A stretch of 64,000 nt of DNA from an uncultured Pelagibacteraceae bacterium (GCA_902614655.1 CACMLX010000002.1:94723-158722); one strand, 5' to 3'. Positions 11,700-20,773 are shown, counted from the stretch's first letter. The notes: generated by a model from the letters alone, not told the origin. Made by a program: numbers and translations.

Positions 11700-12130
11700 A
11701 TGATTTAATAAACGATCTTTACCAAGAAATAATTTTAGATCATGGGCGCGAACCAAGAAATTTTGGTGAATGTGATCCTCATAATAAAAGTGCCGATGGT
11801 CATAACCCGTTGTGTGGTGACAATTTAAAGCTTACTTTCTTTCTTAATGATCAAAATATAATAGAAGACATTAAATTTACGGGTGAGGGGTGCGCCATAT
11901 CTCTTGCTTCTGCATCATTAATGACTGAAAAATTAAAAGGTAAAAAAATTGAAGTCGCTGAGGAAATATTTAAGGATTTTACAAATCTTGTTTCAGGTAC
12001 AGATGAAGAGTTAAAAGTTTTAAATGAGGAAGACTCACTTTACGCCTTAAAGGGAGTAGGAGGATTTCCAATGAGGGTAAAGTGCGCAACAATGGCATGG
12101 CATGCTTTTAATCAAGCTTTAAAAGATTAA
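11696..12130 (+). CDS. sufU: SufU/IscU-like Fe-S scaffold or sulfur-transfer protein
   Basis: [15 protein letters not shown]...[10 protein letters not shown]...[21 protein letters not shown]...[16 protein letters not shown] overlap with sufS. Confidence 0.93.
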   Translation: MNDLINDLYQEIILDHGREPRNFGECDPHNKSADGHNPLCGDNLKLTFFLNDQNIIEDIKFTGEGCAISLASASLMTEKLKGKKIEVAEEIFKDFTNLVSGTDEELKVLNEEDSLYALKGVGGFPMRVKCATMAWHAFNQALKD

Positions 12131-12132
12131 TT

Positions 12133-12714
12133 ATGAGACTATATCCTATATATCTAGCACTGCTTGTATTATTTATTGTTTTGCAACTTATTTATGGAAA
12201 CCGGTCTTTTGCCGATATAAACTTAAAGGAGTACGATATGTCAAAAGTTGAAGTAATGGATACACCTTTCTGGTGTTCTGCCACACCTGAAGAAAGACAG
12301 GAAGCTATTAATAACCTTACTGAAGAACAGAGAATTGTTGCTTTAGAGAATGGAACCGAGAGGCCATTTTTTAATGAATATTGGAATAGTAAAGATGTTG
12401 GGATTTATGTTGATGTTATTTCAGGAGAACCTCTATTTTCCTCTTTAGATAAATTTGATTCAGGAACAGGTTGGCCAAGTTTTGATAAACCAATAAAAGG
12501 AATAGAAATTGTAGAAGTTGTTGATAAATCCCATGGAATGGTTCGAACAGAGGTAAGAAGCCAATATGGAGACGCACACCTAGGTCATTTATTTGATGAT
12601 GGACCCACTGAAACTGGATTAAGATATTGTATTAATTCAGCTTCATTAAGATTTGTTCCTCTAGAGAAGTTAAGTGAAGAGGGCTATGAAGATTTTATAG
12701 CATTATTTAACTAA
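12133..12714 (+). CDS. msrB: Peptide-methionine (R)-S-oxide reductase MsrB; alternative internal start at 12238
   Basis: [46 protein letters not shown]-terminal hydrophobic segment if the first ATG is used. Confidence 0.94.
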   Translation: MRLYPIYLALLVLFIVLQLIYGNRSFADINLKEYDMSKVEVMDTPFWCSATPEERQEAINNLTEEQRIVALENGTERPFFNEYWNSKDVGIYVDVISGEPLFSSLDKFDSGTGWPSFDKPIKGIEIVEVVDKSHGMVRTEVRSQYGDAHLGHLFDDGPTETGLRYCINSASLRFVPLEKLSEEGYEDFIALFN

Positions 12715-13023
12715 ATGGAAAAAGTAGAAGATCAAAAAGTTATAGATGCATTAAAGACTGTATTTGACCCTGAAATTCCAGTTGATTTGTACGAATTAGG
12801 TCTGATATATAAATGTGAGGTTACTTCTGATAATGATGTTATTATTCAAATGACATTAACTACACCAAATTGTCCTGTAGCAGATGAAATGCCAAAAAAA
12901 GTAAAAGAAGCTGTTGATGCTGTTCCTGGGGTAAAAAATGTTGCAGTTGATCTTGTATGGGATCCACCATGGGATATGTCACGCATGTCAGATGTTGCAA
13001 GATTAGAACTAGACATGATGTAA
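12715..13023 (+). CDS. sufT: SUF system protein SufT (MIP18/DUF59 family)
   Basis: ALKTVFDPEIPVDLYELGLIYKCEV...MTLTTPNCPVADEMP...VDLVWDPPWDMSRMSDVARLELDM. Confidence 0.94.
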   Translation: MEKVEDQKVIDALKTVFDPEIPVDLYELGLIYKCEVTSDNDVIIQMTLTTPNCPVADEMPKKVKEAVDAVPGVKNVAVDLVWDPPWDMSRMSDVARLELDMM

Positions 13024-13090
13024 GATATCCACTTGAAATACAAAAATACCTATATATTTTAGATAATAATCATATATAAACTCAAATTAA

Positions 13091-13166
13091 GAGCCCGTAG
13101 CTCAGTTGGTAGAGCACTCCCCTTTTAAGGGAGTTGTCCTCGGTTCGAACCCGAGCGGGCTCGCCA
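13091..13166 (+). tRNA. tRNA-Lys (anticodon TTT), CCA encoded
   Basis: GAGCCCG/CGGGCTC acceptor, AGCTCAGTTGGTAGAGC D arm, CTCCCcttttaaGGGAG anticodon arm, CTCGGTTCGAACCCGAG T arm, GCCA 3' end. Confidence 0.97.
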
Positions 13167-13175
13167 CTTTTTAGT

Positions 13176-13340
13176 ATGAAAAAGAAATTTTATCACAAGC
13201 TTGGCCCAGTGCCTACAGAGGAAGATCTCAAGAATCCAAAAAAATTAGACCCAAATAAAGCAAGAAATACTGTAATTATCTGGTATTCATTTGTTGCAAT
13301 TGCCGTTATTTTATATTTTGTAATAACTAAGTTGTTTTAA
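13176..13340 (+). CDS. Small single-TM protein (54 aa)
   Basis: MKKKFYHKLGPVPTEEDLKNPKKLDPNKARNTVIIWYSFVAIAVILYFVITKLF; longer ORF start at 13134 lies inside the tRNA, so 13176 is preferred. Confidence 0.6.
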   Translation: MKKKFYHKLGPVPTEEDLKNPKKLDPNKARNTVIIWYSFVAIAVILYFVITKLF

Positions 13341-13380
13341 ATATAATAAAATCCTGACGAACCTTTCAGGATAAAATCTA

Positions 13381-13929
13381 ATGATTATAAGAGGTTTTTT
13401 AGTCTTCTTAATTACTATATTTTCGCACAACATTTTATTTAGTGAAAATAATTTGAAAGATAATTTCGATAACCCAAGCAGTTGGCGGTATATTGCTGAC
13501 GATGTAATGGGCGGCATATCTAGTGGTAAAGTTGAATTCATTAATATTGACGGCAATAGCAATATCTTACTAACGGGAAACGTTAGTACTGAGAATAATG
13601 GTGGTTTCATACAAATTCGGAAGGAATTAAAAGACATTAACTTAAGTAATGCTGAGAGTATAAGAATAGTGGCCCGGGGAAATAATGAAAAATATTATAT
13701 TTTTTTACGTACATCAGGAACAATCTTGCCCTGGCAGTATTATTCATATGAATTTGATGTAAGAAATGAATATAATGAGTTCATTATGCCAATTAAAGAT
13801 TTTAAAAAATCTGGTATGATGCTGGCAAATCAAATTAATCCAAAAAAAATAACGTCTATTGGAATTGTTGCTTATGGTAGGGACCACTATGCTGAACTTT
13901 ACGTCAAAGAATTAGAATTCCTGGAGTAA
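13381..13929 (+). CDS. CIA30 family protein (complex I intermediate-associated protein 30-like)
   Basis: NPSSWRYIADDVMGGISSGKVEF, GFIQIRKEL, signal peptide. Confidence 0.82.
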   Translation: MIIRGFLVFLITIFSHNILFSENNLKDNFDNPSSWRYIADDVMGGISSGKVEFINIDGNSNILLTGNVSTENNGGFIQIRKELKDINLSNAESIRIVARGNNEKYYIFLRTSGTILPWQYYSYEFDVRNEYNEFIMPIKDFKKSGMMLANQINPKKITSIGIVAYGRDHYAELYVKELEFLE

Positions 13930-13933
13930 ATAT

Positions 13934-14563
13934 ATGTGGCTGTTTGAATGTGGATTGGACACAGTTGAGTGGAGAAGAACTGTAATTGTTTATTTATCGG
14001 CAATGGCTCCAATAATTTTATTTTTATATCTAATATATAAAAATAAGATGAAAAGATGGATTTCTCTAACATTAGTAAGTTCATTTTTAATAGCAGCACT
14101 TGGTTGGGAGATATGGGTTAATTTTGGACTTGTCGATGGTGATCCGGTTAATTTTAGACGATCTGATGCAATGACATGTGCCATTCCAATGGAAATTAAT
14201 TGGTTAGTAAACTCACTAGCCGATACAGGGATTATTTGGTTCGCAATTATTCTTGTATATTGGATTTTGCCGGAGAAGGCACATACTTATGAAAAATTTC
14301 AATTAATGTCCTTATTTATTTTCTTTACTTGGTTCATGGGTCAGAATTTTTTAGTTGAGGCAGTTATTTACCACAATCAAGTAGGGGGCGATGCCGTGAT
14401 CTCTTGGGCACCATTAATGCCATTTGGCCCATATTTTAATCCAACACTAATAAATTTTGGAGAGAGAAATATAACACTTCAATCTCAATCTGCGTGGATT
14501 ATTGGAACTATAGTTTTCTATTTGATATCAATATATTTTTATAAAAAAACAAACGGAAAATAA
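13934..14563 (+). CDS. Multi-TM membrane protein of unknown function
   Basis: Several hydrophobic helices; full-length ORF with terminator directly downstream. Confidence 0.65.
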   Translation: MWLFECGLDTVEWRRTVIVYLSAMAPIILFLYLIYKNKMKRWISLTLVSSFLIAALGWEIWVNFGLVDGDPVNFRRSDAMTCAIPMEINWLVNSLADTGIIWFAIILVYWILPEKAHTYEKFQLMSLFIFFTWFMGQNFLVEAVIYHNQVGGDAVISWAPLMPFGPYFNPTLINFGERNITLQSQSAWIIGTIVFYLISIYFYKKTNGK

Positions 14564-14564
14564 A

Positions 14565-14586
14565 AAACCCCACCTGGGTGGGGTTT
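14565..14586 (+). terminator. Rho-independent-type hairpin
   Basis: AAACCCCAC-CTGG-GTGGGGTTT followed by ATTTTGTTTTG. Confidence 0.85.
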
Positions 14587-14872
14587 ATTTTGTTTTGTTT
14601 CACACATCTACGTTTTGTAGATTTAAAAAATAATATTGAAATGGTTGTGGTCACCACCCCTTACAGTGTTGGTGGCGTCAACTTTTTAACCTCCACATTA
14701 TCATCGACTAAATAATATCAAGCGCCCTCAAAATGTGAATTAAAAATGAAAAAAGCTTAAATACATAAAGTATCTAAGCTTTTCATAATGATAACGTGGA
14801 TTGATGATCCTTATAGATAATTCTTTCTAAGAATCAATTAATATAATTAATAAATAAAATTTGTATTAAAAA

Positions 14873-15046
14873 ATGACTCAGCAAAACTGTCAATGGTGCA
14901 ATACTTCAATAGTTCCAATTGATGTGCATGGACACTATCAATGCCCAAATTGCAAGATTAACATCGATCCATGTTGCTCAGGTGAAAAGATTGATGAATA
15001 TGATTCAACTTTGAAGTCTTGTAACACCAAACGCTTTGACGAATAA
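14873..15046 (+). CDS. 57-aa zinc-ribbon-like microprotein (absent from supplied ORF track)
   Basis: MTQQNCQWCNTSIVPIDVHGHYQCPNCKINIDPCCSGEKIDEYDSTLKSCNTKRFDE*: paired CxxC motifs plus CC. Confidence 0.65.
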   Translation: MTQQNCQWCNTSIVPIDVHGHYQCPNCKINIDPCCSGEKIDEYDSTLKSCNTKRFDE

Positions 15047-15051
15047 TCAAA

Positions 15052-15165
15052 TCAAAAAAGATACAAAAACAATATCAAAACCAGAAAGACAACGAGTGCC
15101 ATCATTGGAAAAGTGAGTATTCTATAAATAATTTGTAAGAACTGTTTGAAACTAAACTGTTCCAT
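15052..15165 (-). CDS. 37-aa single-TM microprotein (tentative)
   Basis: MEQFSFKQFLQIIYRILTFPMMALVVFLVLILFLYLF*; lies just upstream of nothing else on the minus strand and downstream of nothing overlapping on the plus strand. Confidence 0.35.
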   Translation of the reverse strand: MEQFSFKQFLQIIYRILTFPMMALVVFLVLILFLYLF

Positions 15166-15173
15166 AAAATTAC

Positions 15174-16037
15174 TTAACTAAGAATTATATCTTCGCCATC
15201 ATCTTTGTTTACAAAGAAATCTGGAAATGGTTCAGCATCAGGCGTTGCTAGATATTCCGATAAATCTGTCTTACCAGCTTTCATCATCGTACTGTCATCA
15301 ACACACATGTTTCCTGTAAATGTTTTGGAGTCTTGAGTAAGTATAACATATGCAGCATCGCCCATGATAGCAGGCGTTCGACATTTACTTTTACCCTGAT
15401 CATCCATTGAAGCCGCCAAAATATTGTTAACAGCCGCTGTATCGATCATAGTTCTTGGCCATAATGAATTTACAGCAATACCAGATGATTTTAATTCTTC
15501 CGACATTCCAAGAGTACACATACTCATTCCATATTTTGCCATAGTATAGGCTACATGTGGACTAAACCACTGACTTTCCATGTTCAACGGCGGACCTAGG
15601 TTTAGAATATGTGGATTGTTTCCTTTTTTTAAATGAGGAATGCATGACTTTGAAACAAGAAACGTTCCTCTTGTATTAATGTTGTGCATTAGATCGTATC
15701 TTTTCATTTCTGTATTTATAGTTGGAGTTAAGCTAATAGCGCTTGCATTGTTTACGCAAATATCAATACCACCAAATGTTTCTACAGTTTTTTCAACAGC
15801 AGCAAGCACCTGATCCTCAAATCTTATATCTGTTTTTATACCAATTGCATTACCGCCAGCCTTGATTAAGTCTTCAGCGGCTGTAAAAATAGTCCCTGGC
15901 AGTGTTGGTTGCGGCTCAGTAGTTTTAGCAATGATTGCAATATTCGCACCATCTTTTGCAGCACGTTCAGCAATTGCGTATCCAATGCCTCTAGTAGCAC
16001 CTGTAATAAATAATGTTTTTCCTTTGAGATCAGTCAT
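15174..16037 (-). CDS. SDR family oxidoreductase (HSDL2-like)
   Basis: GKTLFITGATRGIGYAIAERAAKDGANIAIIAKT, NNASAISLTPT, YTMAKYGMSMCTLGMSEEL. Confidence 0.93.
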   Translation of the reverse strand: MTDLKGKTLFITGATRGIGYAIAERAAKDGANIAIIAKTTEPQPTLPGTIFTAAEDLIKAGGNAIGIKTDIRFEDQVLAAVEKTVETFGGIDICVNNASAISLTPTINTEMKRYDLMHNINTRGTFLVSKSCIPHLKKGNNPHILNLGPPLNMESQWFSPHVAYTMAKYGMSMCTLGMSEELKSSGIAVNSLWPRTMIDTAAVNNILAASMDDQGKSKCRTPAIMGDAAYVILTQDSKTFTGNMCVDDSTMMKAGKTDLSEYLATPDAEPFPDFFVNKDDGEDIILS

Positions 16038-16120
16038 ATCAACTCCTTAAAAAGGTATAAAAATTTGTCATAAAAGTTTCACTAAGATAGTTCATAATAA
16101 TTTTATTTAAAGGAGTAAAT

Positions 16121-16447
16121 ATGGCTAAATTTTATATGATGGCGAAATATACGCCAGAAGCACTGAAAGGATTTTTAAGCAGTCCATCCGATGATAGAAA
16201 ACAAGCAGTTGACAAGCTAGTCGAGTCCATTGGTGGAAAAGTGCTATCATTTGATATTGTGAGAGGACCTTACGATATTATAACTTCTGTTGACGTTTCC
16301 AATTTTGCTGCGGTGGCTGGTGCTAAAATAGCCGTTCAATCTAGTGGAATGGTGTCTGATGCAGTTATACTTGAAGCAGTAGATATGACAGAAATCGTTT
16401 CAAACGCAGGAACAGCACTTGGCAACTATACAAAACCAGGAGCATAA
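16121..16447 (+). CDS. GYD domain-containing protein
   Basis: MAKFYMMAKYTPEALKGF...SIGGKVLSFDIVRGPYDIITSVDV; strong SD (aaaggag). Confidence 0.85.
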   Translation: MAKFYMMAKYTPEALKGFLSSPSDDRKQAVDKLVESIGGKVLSFDIVRGPYDIITSVDVSNFAAVAGAKIAVQSSGMVSDAVILEAVDMTEIVSNAGTALGNYTKPGA

Positions 16448-16448
16448 A

Positions 16449-16736
16449 ATGAGTACAGTTGTTACTGCTAAATTTTTTCCTAAACCGGAAATGGTTCAAG
16501 AAATGAATAATTGGTTTAAAGAAAATTTATCCAATACGCAATCATATGAAGGCTGTCAACTAATTAAAGGTGGGTATAACAAGGACACCAAAGAGGTTAT
16601 CCTTTATGAAGTTTGGGATAGTGTCGAGGCTCATCAAAAATATGTTAATTGGAGAATTGAGATAGGAGATATTCCAAAACTTGTTGAAATGTCAACTAAG
16701 GAACCTGATATCGTCTATCATGAAGAAGTCTATTAA
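16449..16736 (+). CDS. Antibiotic biosynthesis monooxygenase (ABM)-like small protein
   Basis: MSTVVTAKFFPKPEMVQEMNNWFKENLSNTQSYEGCQLIKGGYNKDTKEVILYEVWDSVEAHQKYVNWR. Confidence 0.82.
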   Translation: MSTVVTAKFFPKPEMVQEMNNWFKENLSNTQSYEGCQLIKGGYNKDTKEVILYEVWDSVEAHQKYVNWRIEIGDIPKLVEMSTKEPDIVYHEEVY

Positions 16737-16762
16737 ACAAAAAAATTTAAAAAGGAGAAAAA

Positions 16763-17143
16763 ATGGAAGCAAAAGAAGTAGTACAAAGAGCTTATGATTT
16801 ATTTGGATCTGGAGATATGGAGACATTCTTTGGTGAAGTAGTTCATGACGATATAACATGGACTTTTCCAGGGGATGAAGGAAAACATCCATTAGCAGGT
16901 GTGCATAAAGGTAAAGAAAATTTCATAGCTAATATGTCAAAAATCCCTGAGTACTGGGATAATTTTATGGTTACACCTCAAGCAATGATTAGTGAAGGCA
17001 ATAAAGTATTCGCATTAGTAAAAGGAACTGCTGACGGTATGGATACTATGTTTGGTCATTACTTTGAAGTTGAGAACAATCAAATGAAAGTCATGATGAC
17101 TTTTGATGATACGCTCACGGCGTTTAATGCAATGAAGAAATAA
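16763..17143 (+). CDS. SnoaL/NTF2-like (ketosteroid-isomerase fold) protein
   Basis: VVQRAYDLFGSGDMETFFGEVVHDDITWTFPGDEGKHPLAGVHKGKENF. Confidence 0.88.
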   Translation: MEAKEVVQRAYDLFGSGDMETFFGEVVHDDITWTFPGDEGKHPLAGVHKGKENFIANMSKIPEYWDNFMVTPQAMISEGNKVFALVKGTADGMDTMFGHYFEVENNQMKVMMTFDDTLTAFNAMKK

Positions 17144-17152
17144 GGAGTAATT

Positions 17153-17437
17153 ATGAATAATTATATAGTAACACATAGGTTTAAGTCTAAAGAGGCAAAA
17201 GAAGCCTTTGCCAAAGCCGGTGAAGGAATTTCTGAAGAAGAACAAATACAAAGCATGACAGGAGAGAATGCTGCGTGCCAAATGAGCTGGGAAACTCCTG
17301 GAGACTCACTGACAATGTTCTGTTATTGGAAAGCAAATAGTCCAGATGATGTTAATGCAATGCTTGCAGACTACAATGAGTTCTTTGAGCCGCATCAATT
17401 TGAATTAACAAATGAACCTATAAAGTTCACAGGATAA
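17153..17437 (+). CDS. Small protein of unknown function (possible ferredoxin-like fold)
   Basis: 94 aa, SD at -10, part of the same co-directional run. Confidence 0.6.
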   Translation: MNNYIVTHRFKSKEAKEAFAKAGEGISEEEQIQSMTGENAACQMSWETPGDSLTMFCYWKANSPDDVNAMLADYNEFFEPHQFELTNEPIKFTG

Positions 17438-17452
17438 GATGGTAGAAGTATT

Positions 17453-17746
17453 ATGTATGTAATGTTGACACAAAAACTTTCTAAAGGCTTTAAGTCATGG
17501 AAAGATATGGTTCATGAAAATAAACATAAACTAGAGGGCTTTAAAGGCAGAATTATATTTGCTGGATCTCATGCTGAAGATGATAACTCGATGGTAGTTA
17601 TTATGCATTATGACGATAAAGAAGGACTTATGGCTTTTAAAAACGATGAAGAATTAACTAAAGCCAGGCAAGAGGCAGGAGCTTTAACTGAGACAACGGT
17701 GATGACAGTTATGACTGAAGATGCCCTCTTAAATTTTCCAAGCTAA
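17453..17746 (+). CDS. Small putative dimeric alpha/beta-barrel protein
   Basis: MYVMLTQKLSKGFKSWKDMVHENKHKLEGFKGRIIFAGSHAEDDNSMVVIMHYDDKEGLMAFKNDEELTKAR. Confidence 0.65.
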   Translation: MYVMLTQKLSKGFKSWKDMVHENKHKLEGFKGRIIFAGSHAEDDNSMVVIMHYDDKEGLMAFKNDEELTKARQEAGALTETTVMTVMTEDALLNFPS

Positions 17747-17750
17747 AATT

Positions 17751-17978
17751 TTAATTGGCTGCAAGTTGAAAGGAATTATCTTCTCTGCAGCCAGTGCCAA
17801 TCGATAAACCAAGTTCTTTTATCTCGCTTTCTGAATATTTAGCCTCATCTAAATTATTTAAAACAGCCAAATTTCGATCAATACAACTCTTGTGCGGTGA
17901 AGGGACAAGAGATGTAAAAAAAATGACAAAAACGAAAAGCGCGAATGCTAATGGAACTAAGCCGTATCTATTTATCAT
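17751..17978 (-). CDS. Small membrane/secreted hypothetical protein
   Basis: 75 aa with N-terminal TM; overlaps next minus-strand gene by 4 nt. Confidence 0.5.
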   Translation of the reverse strand: MINRYGLVPLAFALFVFVIFFTSLVPSPHKSCIDRNLAVLNNLDEAKYSESEIKELGLSIGTGCREDNSFQLAAN

Positions 17979-18172
17979 TTTTTGAATAAACTCTCGGCAT
18001 TTAGACGATCTTTTTCTTTAGATGAAATATAGTTTTCAGCCCTCTTAATTTCTGCATTAAGCTCTATAATATACTCTTTGAGTTCTTCTATACTCAATGT
18101 ATCAAAATCAATTTCTTTTGGCTTAATAATTGGCTCTAAATCATCTGTATCCATTAAAGATGAGTGTTTCAT
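17975..18172 (-). CDS. DUF1192 family small protein
   Basis: DDLEPIIKPKEIDFDTLSIEELKEYIIELNAEIKRAENYISSKEKDRLNAESLFK. Confidence 0.75.
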   Translation of the reverse strand: MKHSSLMDTDDLEPIIKPKEIDFDTLSIEELKEYIIELNAEIKRAENYISSKEKDRLNAESLFKK

Positions 18173-18199
18173 TTTTTTGGCAACTTGTTAAGATTAAAT

Positions 18200-19303
18200 A
18201 TGGCAGAAGAGGTCCGTTTCTTTGACAATCGACAGAGATATTTATTATTTGTAACAACTACAAATGAAAAGGCAGTAATAGCTGAAAAGCTATCTCATAT
18301 CATTAATGAATTGAAACCAATAAAACCAGCTCTAAAAATATTTGATGCTGGTGTAGGTGATGGAGCAGTGTTAATGAATGTACTTCGAATTGCTCATCAA
18401 AAATTTCCAACTGTTCCTTTTTATGTTTCTTGCAAAGATGTAAGCATGGAAGATGCAAGAATTACAATTGAAAAACTAGCTGATAGATTTGTTGAACATC
18501 CAAATATGGTTTTTACAATATCTAATTTACACTACTCTGAGGCTGGGTATCTCAAATCAAATAACCAGTCTAAGCAACAAAATATGAACTGGAGTAGCAT
18601 TGCATTAGATGGTGACTCTTCATTTGGTTTCTATGAGCAATTAAGACAGTTGGGCCCACTTTTAAAAGAAAATTGGAGAGTTGAAGAAAATAAGCAGGGA
18701 AATACAACTTATGAAAATCCATCTGTAATTTGCATATATAGAAAAGATCACGAATTCACGCTTGATCAAATAATTCCATCTAAAAACGAGTCTATTAATG
18801 AATTTGATTTAGTTATTGTCTCACAAGCATATCGCTCACGAGCAAGTGTTGAAAAAAAAGTTAATAATGTAATTAAACCAATGACTAATTTACTTGCTCC
18901 AAATGGGAAAATGGTCGCTTTTCATTCGTATGGAAATGATCCTGGTCTAAATGCAATTAATCAACTTTGGCCAGATGAAAATCCATTTCCAAATAAAGGT
19001 CATGACATTATTAAGTATATGAAAAATAATTTAGGTGATGACTTAAATAGCAAAATTCATTTCAGAGAACCTGAAATTTTTGAATACAATCTCAGATCTC
19101 AACCTAATGAGATAAATAGCGGTATTGCGACATCACTAGTATTTTCAGCGTGGAATGCCTGTACTTATGTTGCTCAAATAAGTGATCAAATGGTTAAGGA
19201 AAAAGAAGCTGATCAAAGTTATATTAAATGTATTGAAGACACAATTCGTGATCATGATGGATTATGGTTTTATGACGAAATGCTAGTGGCTGACCGAAAA
19301 TAA
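18200..19303 (+). CDS. SAM-dependent methyltransferase-like protein
   Basis: LKIFDAGVGDGAVLMNVLRIAHQ (motif I); start MAEEVRFFDNRQRY at 18200. Confidence 0.7.
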   Translation: MAEEVRFFDNRQRYLLFVTTTNEKAVIAEKLSHIINELKPIKPALKIFDAGVGDGAVLMNVLRIAHQKFPTVPFYVSCKDVSMEDARITIEKLADRFVEHPNMVFTISNLHYSEAGYLKSNNQSKQQNMNWSSIALDGDSSFGFYEQLRQLGPLLKENWRVEENKQGNTTYENPSVICIYRKDHEFTLDQIIPSKNESINEFDLVIVSQAYRSRASVEKKVNNVIKPMTNLLAPNGKMVAFHSYGNDPGLNAINQLWPDENPFPNKGHDIIKYMKNNLGDDLNSKIHFREPEIFEYNLRSQPNEINSGIATSLVFSAWNACTYVAQISDQMVKEKEADQSYIKCIEDTIRDHDGLWFYDEMLVADRK

Positions 19304-19339
19304 ATATTGAATTTCTCATAAGTAATTTATATCAGTAGT

Positions 19340-19858
19340 ATGTTATCTTCTTTAATAGTGGGAGCTGGATGCTTTTGGGGCGTTGAAGTCTTATATGAAC
19401 AGATGCCTGGTGTTATCAATGCAACATCAGGTTATTCTGGTGGTCATTTAGATAATCCAAGATATGAGGATGTTTTAACTGGTAAGACAGGTCACGTTGA
19501 AGTGGTCAAGATTGATTATGATAGCAGTGAAGTTACTTTTAATGAGTTGATTGATACATTTTTTATTATTCATGATCCTACAACCTTAAATCGTCAAGGT
19601 CCTGATATTGGGGAGCAATATAAATCTATACTTTTTTATAATAGCGAGGATGAAAAAGAAATCATTGAGAGTAAAATTGAAAAAATAGATTTATCAGGCA
19701 AGTTTGAAAATCCAATAGTCACAGAGGTCACAGAAACTGTAGAATTTTATCCTGCAGAAGATTACCATCAAGATTATGCAGTGAAGACAGGGAAGTTATG
19801 TTATCAGCAACTTTATGTTATGTACAATTATTCGCCAATACCAGCTGCAACACCATAA
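19340..19858 (+). CDS. msrA: Peptide-methionine (S)-S-oxide reductase
   Basis: GAGCFWGVEVLYEQMPGVINATSGYSGG, TGHVEVVKIDYD, FFIIHDPTTLNRQGPDIGEQYKSILFY. Confidence 0.95.
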   Translation: MLSSLIVGAGCFWGVEVLYEQMPGVINATSGYSGGHLDNPRYEDVLTGKTGHVEVVKIDYDSSEVTFNELIDTFFIIHDPTTLNRQGPDIGEQYKSILFYNSEDEKEIIESKIEKIDLSGKFENPIVTEVTETVEFYPAEDYHQDYAVKTGKLCYQQLYVMYNYSPIPAATP

Positions 19859-19859
19859 C

Positions 19860-20744
19860 TTATTTTTTTGAAAAAGTAGGCAGTTGAGGATTGCTGACTG
19901 TTGGAAGTACATACCTGCTTTTTGCAATATCTAAACAATTTTCATTATCGTGATTATAATAATTTGAACTTTTAAAATCTAAATGTTTAGCCTTATCATA
20001 CGTTTTATTCGATTGTACACTGTACATTATATCCCCAGGTATTGATAAGTGTCCCCCGATGCCATCGTTAATTGTACCTTCATCTTTAAAAACTAGATGA
20101 TCTTCGGCGCACTGTGGTACGGCCCCTAAAACATGAAGGATTTCATGAAGAGCAGCTTTAGCAGTTTCATTAAATTCAGGTTTAAAACCACCATTGTTTT
20201 CTATACATGATCCGCTTCTTTTTCCGGGGTAATAAAGAGCCGCCGTGTTGGCTGTTACACCTTCTGTTGCATAACTTGGAAGTTGAGAAGACGCACAAAC
20301 ATCTCTATTAGAGCCACCATAGATGATGAAATAAACTTTTTTTGGATCATTAAAGCCAAATCGACTTATTGCAGGCTGTAATACATTGACTGCCTGAATT
20401 CCATGCTTGGATATTTCATCATCACTAAGATCCAGTCTTAAAAAGGTTATATCAATTTTATTATCATCTTTACGATCAAATTTAAGATTTTGGCCGTCTG
20501 TAAATAATCTATCTTTAGTTTTTGAATTAAACCATTTGTCGATTTGATACATTAACATGCTTATTTTGCTATCAAGATCATAGCCTTTATCAACCCCATC
20601 TTTTGGCAGAACATACATAACATGAATATTATAACCATCATCAACGTCAGGAAGATCAGTAAAGTTTCTTCCTGGTTTTTCATCTGAAAACACAGCTGAA
20701 GCTAAAAAAAAACTTATTATAGTATAGCTAATTAATATACGCAT
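19860..20744 (-). CDS. Putative secreted zinc metallopeptidase-like protein
   Basis: Signal peptide; HEILHVLGA (HEXXHxxG) within KAALHEILHVLGAVPQCAEDH. Confidence 0.65.
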   Translation of the reverse strand: MRILISYTIISFFLASAVFSDEKPGRNFTDLPDVDDGYNIHVMYVLPKDGVDKGYDLDSKISMLMYQIDKWFNSKTKDRLFTDGQNLKFDRKDDNKIDITFLRLDLSDDEISKHGIQAVNVLQPAISRFGFNDPKKVYFIIYGGSNRDVCASSQLPSYATEGVTANTAALYYPGKRSGSCIENNGGFKPEFNETAKAALHEILHVLGAVPQCAEDHLVFKDEGTINDGIGGHLSIPGDIMYSVQSNKTYDKAKHLDFKSSNYYNHDNENCLDIAKSRYVLPTVSNPQLPTFSKK

Positions 20745-20773
20745 ATTTTTGAATCTGATATGTTTTTTGTTTA

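Noticed and set aside
13134-13175. N-terminal extension of the 68-aa ORF starting in the tRNA
   Set aside because: Overlaps the tRNA-Lys 3' half; start at ATG 13176 is more plausible
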